A DNA stretch of 18,881 nucleotides, from positions 1 to 18,881 of the forward strand of contig JAHEKK010000011.1 of the NCBI GenBank assembly GCA_024638395.1, written 5' to 3'. Shown in pieces: positions 14,504-18,881 of this stretch. The position numbers and the translations under genes were made by a program. The stretch's first letter is position 1. Every line of letters starts with the position of its first letter. This DNA is from Gemmatimonadota bacterium (GTDB lineage: Bacteria > Gemmatimonadota > Gemmatimonadetes > Longimicrobiales > Gaopeijiaceae). A model generated the notes under the pieces. It saw only the letters and a list, made by a program, of their open reading frames with translations, ran no database searches and was not told where the DNA came from.

Positions 14504-17143
14504 CTACTCCTCTCTGAGCACCACGGCGGGGTCCACCCGCATCGCCCGTCGGGCGGGGACGTAGGCAGCGACCATGGCCGCCGCTCCGAGGGCGATGGGC
14601 GCGGCGAGGAACGTCACCGGGTCGAACGCCCGCACGCCGTAAAGCATGCTCTCGAGTCCCCGGGCCGCGGGCACGGCGAGCAGCAGACCGATGAGGGTGC
14701 CGGGAACGGCCAGACGCAGGCCGTCTCCCAGAACGCTCCGCCGGATGCGCGGCGCGGAAGCGCCCAGGGCCAGCCGTACACCGAACTCCCGTATGCGTTG
14801 CCGCACCGAGAACGCGGCCACTCCGTACACGCCCACGCAACCCAGGATGAGGGCCGTTCCAGCGAACAGCACCAGCAGGATCATCATCAGTCGCTGCTGG
14901 GCAAGGGAGCGGGCCAGCAACCGGTCGTACGGCACCAGATCGCTGATGGCTATCCGGTTGTCGAAGGCCCCCACGGCGCCGGACAGACTCACCAGGGCAT
15001 CGGCGCTGCCCGCTCCGGGCCTGGGTCTGGCGACGGCGGTCGCGTGGCCCAGGGCACCGAAGCCCATCTGCGCCAGGGGGACCCACATGGTCGCCTGAGG
15101 GGGGGACGCCAGGTCCTCATGATGGACTGCTGCGGTCACGCCCACGACTTCCATGGGCGGCGCACCACGCCACGGGTAGCGGACGGTCTGTCCGAGAGCG
15201 CTTGCCCCGGACAGGTAGAGCTCTTCGAACGTCTCGTCCACGATGGCCACGAGGGGTGCATCCACGCGGTCGCCCGATCCGAAAGGCCGCCCGCGGAGAA
15301 GGGAGATCCCCGTCACTTCGAAGAACGATGGGGAAACACGGTGGTGAGGGATGACCGGCAGGTCGTTGGGATCCATGGTCACGCCGTCGATAGACGTGGC
15401 CACGTACTCCACTTCGGCGCCGAAGGGAATCGAGCTGGCCAGAGCGGCTGAAGAGATCCCGGGATCGTCCAGGATGCTCGTCTCCAGGGCTTCGTAGTAG
15501 GACGCCCTGGCTCCCGGGTCGGTGGGGAGCGAGGCGGGTAGATGCACCTGAGCGGTGACCCGGCCCTCTGTCGAGAAGCCGGGGTCGACTTGCGACAGAG
15601 CCAGGATGGTACGGGCCAGCAGACCGCCGGAGGTAACGAGCACGATGGCGGCCGCCAGTTGGGCTCCCACCAGGATCCGGGTGGCCCGCCGCCGGGAACG
15701 GGAAGCACCTCCGCCCCTGCCCGATGCCCGGAGTCCGGGAGCCGGAGAATGGGTTGCGACCCGCATGGCTGGAAGGGTGGCGGCGGCCAGTGCCGTCAAC
15801 AGTGCGATGCCAGCGGTTATCGCCACGATTCGGCCATCGAGGGCCGCGCCACCCGGGAGCTCATCGGGGAGATGGGGCTGGACGGCCCGCAGTCCGCCGT
15901 AGGCCAGGATCAGCCCTGCCACGAGACCTCCGACCGTTAGAACCATGACCTCGAGGACCTGCTCCCAGGCGAGTCGGGCGCTGCCCGCGCCGAGAGCAGC
16001 CCGGACCGTCAAGCTCTGGCTCCGGCTCAGGGCCCGCGACAGAAACAGGCTGGCTACGTTGGCCGAGACCACCAGGAGCACGAGGGCCACCGCACCGAGA
16101 AGGACGGTGAGGGGCCCTTTGACCCAGCGGCTTCGCGCCTCTTGAAGGGTGCTGACCCGGGCCTCGTCCCAGTGTCCCGGGTTGGGCGTCCAGAGAGGGT
16201 TGGCCAGGCGAACGGCCTCGCTGGAGCGAATGACATCCTGGCGAACTTGTGCAGGCGTGACACCCGGTTTCATCCGTGCAATGACGGTGTGGCCGCCGCT
16301 TCCCCAGTGAACGCCGGGATTGGATGCGTCCATGACGCCCGGGCGCCAGATGTCGTTCTGAGCGGAGGGAAGATCGAAACCGGTGGGAAGGACGCCCACG
16401 ATTTCGTGGGGCTGCCCGTCCAATACGATGGTCTCCCCGGGGACCGTCGGGCGGCCAGAGAAATGTTCCCGCCAGAATGGATCTCCCAGCAGAGCGACGG
16501 GGAATGCTCCGGGCCTGGAATCCTCGGGGGTGAAAAGGCGTCCGACCGCCGGCGCGACACCGAGGGCTTCCAGGTATCCGGGAGTGAGGTTGGCCACCGA
16601 AACGCGTAGGGGGGGCCGGCCGGGGCGTTCCCAGGTCATGCCGTTGGCGTTCGAAGCCGCCCCCAGCGCCACCACCGTCGACATCTCCGCCTGCATCACC
16701 TCCACGGACCCGGGGCTGGTGCCCCATCCCTCCAACACGGCGACGATGCGGTCCGGTTCGGGATAGGGGAGTTGGCGGAACAAGGCCCGGTCGGCGATTC
16801 CCACGATGAGCGCGCCTGCTCCGATCCCCAGGGCCAGGGTACCGGACGTCAGCGAGGAGAAGCCGGGAGCCCGACGGAGGGAGCGCAACGTCTGGCCGAG
16901 ACCTCTGAAGGCCCTGGTTGCCTCCGCCCCGGACCCGATCACGAGGGATCGGGTGAGCTGACCCGGAGCCTGGCGCACGAAATCAAGGACCTCGGAGCGA
17001 TACCAGCGCTTTGCGGCACTCGGACCTTCTTCTGAACGGCGCGTCACGAACATCCGGTCCAGTTCGTCGACGAGGGTCTCCCTGTCGCCCGGGGGAACCA
17101 CGACGCGAAGTAGGCGGCGCCAAAAGCGGGGTGGGCGATTCAT
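14504..17143 (-). CDS. ADOP-type MacB/FtsX permease
   Basis: An 879-residue inner-membrane protein of the orphan permease family known from Acidobacteria and Gemmatimonadota. It begins with a cytoplasmic prefix (about residues 1-90, with GDRETLVDELDRMF) and then two copies of the MacB core plus FtsX domains. The first copy is from LTLALGIG-like SGTLALGIGAGALIVGIADR (99-118) through the periplasmic part to LLGAVALVLLVVSANVASLF and the rest of the FtsX helices; the second is from RILVGAQLAAAIVLVTSGGL to the C-terminal helices (FAGTALILGCVGVYGVAAFS). No ATPase gene is near. The ATG overlaps the padR stop by 4 bases (ATGA), fixing the start; upstream starts are excluded. Function in the cell is uncertain: macrolide-type export or envelope stress is inference. 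Confidence 0.92.
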   Translation of the reverse strand: MNRPPRFWRRLLRVVVPPGDRETLVDELDRMFVTRRSEEGPSAAKRWYRSEVLDFVRQAPGQLTRSLVIGSGAEATRAFRGLGQTLRSLRRAPGFSSLTSGTLALGIGAGALIVGIADRALFRQLPYPEPDRIVAVLEGWGTSPGSVEVMQAEMSTVVALGAASNANGMTWERPGRPPLRVSVANLTPGYLEALGVAPAVGRLFTPEDSRPGAFPVALLGDPFWREHFSGRPTVPGETIVLDGQPHEIVGVLPTGFDLPSAQNDIWRPGVMDASNPGVHWGSGGHTVIARMKPGVTPAQVRQDVIRSSEAVRLANPLWTPNPGHWDEARVSTLQEARSRWVKGPLTVLLGAVALVLLVVSANVASLFLSRALSRSQSLTVRAALGAGSARLAWEQVLEVMVLTVGGLVAGLILAYGGLRAVQPHLPDELPGGAALDGRIVAITAGIALLTALAAATLPAMRVATHSPAPGLRASGRGGGASRSRRRATRILVGAQLAAAIVLVTSGGLLARTILALSQVDPGFSTEGRVTAQVHLPASLPTDPGARASYYEALETSILDDPGISSAALASSIPFGAEVEYVATSIDGVTMDPNDLPVIPHHRVSPSFFEVTGISLLRGRPFGSGDRVDAPLVAIVDETFEELYLSGASALGQTVRYPWRGAPPMEVVGVTAAVHHEDLASPPQATMWVPLAQMGFGALGHATAVARPRPGAGSADALVSLSGAVGAFDNRIAISDLVPYDRLLARSLAQQRLMMILLVLFAGTALILGCVGVYGVAAFSVRQRIREFGVRLALGASAPRIRRSVLGDGLRLAVPGTLIGLLLAVPAARGLESMLYGVRAFDPVTFLAAPIALGAAAMVAAYVPARRAMRVDPAVVLREE

Positions 17144-17469
17144 GAACGGCCCCCCTTCGACAGATCGAGGCCCGTCCACAGCGACTGATAGGCTGCCCGT
17201 TCCCGCAGGAGCCGGGCCATGCCGGCGGGCGTTACGATGAAGCAGCGCCGGTCCCGACCGCCCTCGTCCCCCGGGTCCCGGAGATGGGACTGGACCAGGC
17301 CCTTGTTCTCCAGGCGCCGGAGAACGACATACGCGGTGGCGACGGTGGTCCGGCGCCCGGTGCGGCGCTCCAGTTCCTCCACGATGGGTGCGGTGTACGA
17401 TTCATCGCCCAGATGTAGAAGTGCCAGCATCGTCTGATGCTCGAGATCTCCCAGTCCGTCGCGGCCCAT
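17140..17469 (-). CDS. PadR family transcriptional regulator
   Basis: A 109-residue winged-helix repressor. MLALLHLGDESYTAPIVEEL is the first helix pair; RRTTVATAYVVLRRLENKGL is the recognition helix and wing region of the PadR family; the chain ends with a short dimerisation helix (GMARLLRERAAYQSLW). The start ATG is preceded by GGAGG with a 6-base spacer. Its stop overlaps the ADOP start by 4 bases, so the pair is one translational unit, a common arrangement for this permease family. It probably controls its own operon; the repeats upstream at 17490-17528 are candidate targets (inference). Ligand unknown. Confidence 0.94.
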   Translation of the reverse strand: MGRDGLGDLEHQTMLALLHLGDESYTAPIVEELERRTGRRTTVATAYVVLRRLENKGLVQSHLRDPGDEGGRDRRCFIVTPAGMARLLRERAAYQSLWTGLDLSKGGRS

Positions 17470-17489
17470 CGGCTGCCTCCAGGATTGTT

Positions 17490-17528
17490 TCTGACAAAGT
17501 CTGATTCAATGATATTGACAAAGTCAGA
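17490..17528. promoter_or_regulatory. Paired near-palindromic repeats upstream of padR (candidate operator)
   Basis: Two copies of TGACAAAGTC lie 24 bases apart (17492-17501 and 17516-17525). Each is an inverted repeat: TGAC-AAA-GTCA in the second, and TC(T)GAC-AAA-GTC(T)GA, with one mismatch, in the first. The outer ends TCTGAC and GTCAGA are also symmetrical about the pair. They lie 21-59 bases upstream of the padR ATG in an AT-rich island with a possible -10 (TATCAT on the minus strand, between the repeats). Placement fits an autoregulatory PadR operator. The binding protein is inferred, not shown. Confidence 0.5.
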
Positions 17529-17728
17529 AAGGGAAAGGTTGCGTCGGCCGGGCAGACCTCGACCGTGTCCTCCCGACCTGCTCACGTCCACCAGGGCTCC
17601 GGCGCCCCGGAGGGGGGCAACCCGAGCACCACCTCGACGTGTGCCACGTCTACCGGTACTCTGTGGACGCGCAGGTCCGCCGTTTGGTCCGGCCCCCATT
17701 CGTGACCGTGTCCGAGGTGACTTCGGGG

Positions 17729-18226
17729 GTGTGCGCCTCGAGTGACGGCCGCCATCTGGCCCGCACTTCCGTCGACCCCTACCGGATACTCACCGTGCCT
17801 GGCTTGGACCTGGAGCAAGGGCAGACCGCGAGGCGGTCCAGGACCCTGACCGCGGAACACGTAACCACGTACGCTCAGCTGTCAGGCGACTACAATCCCC
17901 TCCACTTCGACGCGAGCTTCGCCGCGGGAACCCCCTTCGGGCGGTTGGTGGTCCAGGGTGGCCTCACCACCGGCCTGCTGCACGCACTGGTGGCAACGGA
18001 CATGCCGGGACCCGGCACCGTCTTCCTCTCGCAGAACTGGAGATTCACAGCCCCGGTCTTCGTGGGCGATACCATCACGGCCGAGGCGGTGGTAGAGAGC
18101 GTCCACGAGAGCAAACCGGTCTGCCGACTGTCGGTTCGGGTTTCCCGGAGCGACGGCGAGACGGTTCTGGAGGGAGAGGCGTGGTGCTACACCTTCCAGC
18201 CCTCCGACGCCGGGGTGGTGGGGTGA
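17729..18226 (+). CDS. MaoC-like (R)-specific enoyl hydratase
   Basis: A 165-residue hot-dog-fold protein. The hydratase-2 motif is YAQLSGDYNPLHFD (residues 48-61) with D54 and H59 as the expected catalytic pair; FGRLVVQGGLTTGLLHALV is the following helix. Such enzymes hydrate enoyl-CoA in fatty-acid or polyester metabolism, but many MaoC-like proteins act on other thioesters. The GTG start is chosen because GAGGTGA lies 8 bases upstream, a near-perfect match to the anti-Shine-Dalgarno. Reading from 17639 would add 30 residues that no family member has. The 259 bases before it hold only the padR control region and no gene. A methyltransferase follows 7 bases downstream, so the two are probably co-transcribed. 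Confidence 0.85.
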   Translation: MCASSDGRHLARTSVDPYRILTVPGLDLEQGQTARRSRTLTAEHVTTYAQLSGDYNPLHFDASFAAGTPFGRLVVQGGLTTGLLHALVATDMPGPGTVFLSQNWRFTAPVFVGDTITAEAVVESVHESKPVCRLSVRVSRSDGETVLEGEAWCYTFQPSDAGVVG

Positions 18227-18233
18227 CGGGCTC

Positions 18234-18881
18234 ATGACCACGGATGAGGGCCTGGCGATGTCCGGGGCGTCCGGGGCAGACCCCTACTCCCGAACGGAGT
18301 ACCGGCGCCTCATCGCCTGGACGCCGCGCATCGAACGGGAGGGTCCCTGGCTCATGCAGATTCTCTCCGAGGCACCGGACGCGTCCGTCCTGGACGTCGG
18401 TCCGGGGACGGGTGAGCACACGGCGTTCTTTGCAGATCGGGGCGTCCGGGCCGTGGGCTTGGACAGTTCGCCCTCCATGATCGAGTCGGCGAAGGAGCAC
18501 GAAGCCGCGGGTAGGGGCCGCTTCATCCTGGGCGACGCCCGGGAGGCCGACCGCATCCTGAAGGATGAGCCCCTGTTCGGCATGGCCGTTTGCCTGGGGA
18601 ACGTCTTGCCGCATCTGACCGGAAACGGCGATCTGGAAGCGCTGTTCAGGGCCATCGGCCGCATCCTGCTGCCCGGAGGCAAGCTCCTCGTCCAACTCCT
18701 CAACTATGAACGGATTCTGTCCCAGGGCATCCGGCACCTTCCCCTCAACTTCCGGAGTGACGTGGATGGTGTCGAGATCGTGTTTCTGAGGCTGATGACG
18801 CCGGTCGGGGATGGTCGAATCCTTTTCTTCCCCACGACCCTCTCTCTCGACCCTGAAAGCGAAGAACCCGTTTCCGTGTCC
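18234..18881 (+). CDS. SAM-dependent class I methyltransferase, N-terminal part
   Basis: The first 216 residues of a class I methyltransferase; the gene runs off the right edge. Motif I is VLDVGPGTGEHT (residues 52-63), followed by the acidic residue of motif II in VGLDSSPSM (D77). FILGDAREAD and then AVCLGNVLPHLT match motifs III and IV, and ILLPGGKLLVQLLNYERI is motif V-VI. The ATG is preceded by GGGTGA with a 7-base spacer; a second ATG 8 codons on is possible. It starts 7 bases after the MaoC-like stop, so it is probably in the same transcript. Substrate not readable: small molecule, protein and rRNA methylases share this core. Confidence 0.85.
   Translation, partial: MTTDEGLAMSGASGADPYSRTEYRRLIAWTPRIEREGPWLMQILSEAPDASVLDVGPGTGEHTAFFADRGVRAVGLDSSPSMIESAKEHEAAGRGRFILGDAREADRILKDEPLFGMAVCLGNVLPHLTGNGDLEALFRAIGRILLPGGKLLVQLLNYERILSQGIRHLPLNFRSDVDGVEIVFLRLMTPVGDGRILFFPTTLSLDPESEEPVSVS

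Noticed and set aside
14489..15451. Long plus-strand open frame across the ADOP permease
   Set aside because: Rich in histidine, glycine and arginine, typical of a shadow; the permease frame is clear.
17639..17728. Extended N-terminus for the MaoC-like gene
   Set aside because: No ribosome binding site for the early starts, while GAGGTGA sits at the right place before the GTG at 17729.

Overview
The window is about 19 kb of GC-rich bacterial chromosome with tightly packed genes on both strands. I see no rRNA, tRNA, CRISPR array, insertion sequence or phage gene. The mix of genes suggests an aerobic or respiring free-living bacterium of the Gemmatimonadota/Acidobacteriota type. The main clue is a PadR regulator followed by a very large MacB/FtsX-type orphan permease (ADOP family). 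The taxonomic assignment is inference only.

Layout. (1) 1-1634, plus strand: the end of a TAXI-type TRAP substrate-binding protein, translationally coupled to a class V PLP aminotransferase-like enzyme. (2) 1692-3491: a DUF192 lipoprotein (minus), a small Trm112-like protein (plus) and a PhzF-family isomerase (minus). (3) 3662-4990, plus: a duplicated MATE/MOP-fold membrane protein that resembles animal ANKH. (4) 5081-6370, minus: a VWA (MIDAS) protein, divergent from mutY (6404-7468, plus). (5) 7379-8614, minus: a Cys/Met-metabolism PLP enzyme whose 3' end runs 90 bp into mutY. It is divergent from an Lrp/AsnC regulator (8715-9203), whose end overlaps a lipoprotein of the endonuclease/exonuclease/phosphatase fold (9190-9999). 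(6) 10034-11494, minus: a MoxR/Mg-chelatase-like AAA+ ATPase, the likely partner of the VWA protein 3.7 kb away. (7) 11662-13335, plus: ETF-ubiquinone oxidoreductase, then a two-CBS-domain protein. (8) 13945-17469, minus: padR, then the ADOP permease, then an NTF2-like lipoprotein. (9) 17729 to the end, plus: a MaoC-like hydratase, then a SAM methyltransferase cut by the window edge.

No single large new system is obvious. The points most worth checking are: the separated AAA+/VWA pair with an unusual Walker B motif; an ETF-QO with three of the four usual cluster cysteines; the ANKH-like duplicated transporter; two near-palindromic repeats in front of padR; and tandem palindromes between the Lrp-type regulator and its divergent PLP-enzyme gene. 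Start codons were chosen by ribosome binding site and family length and are often downstream of the longest possible start.
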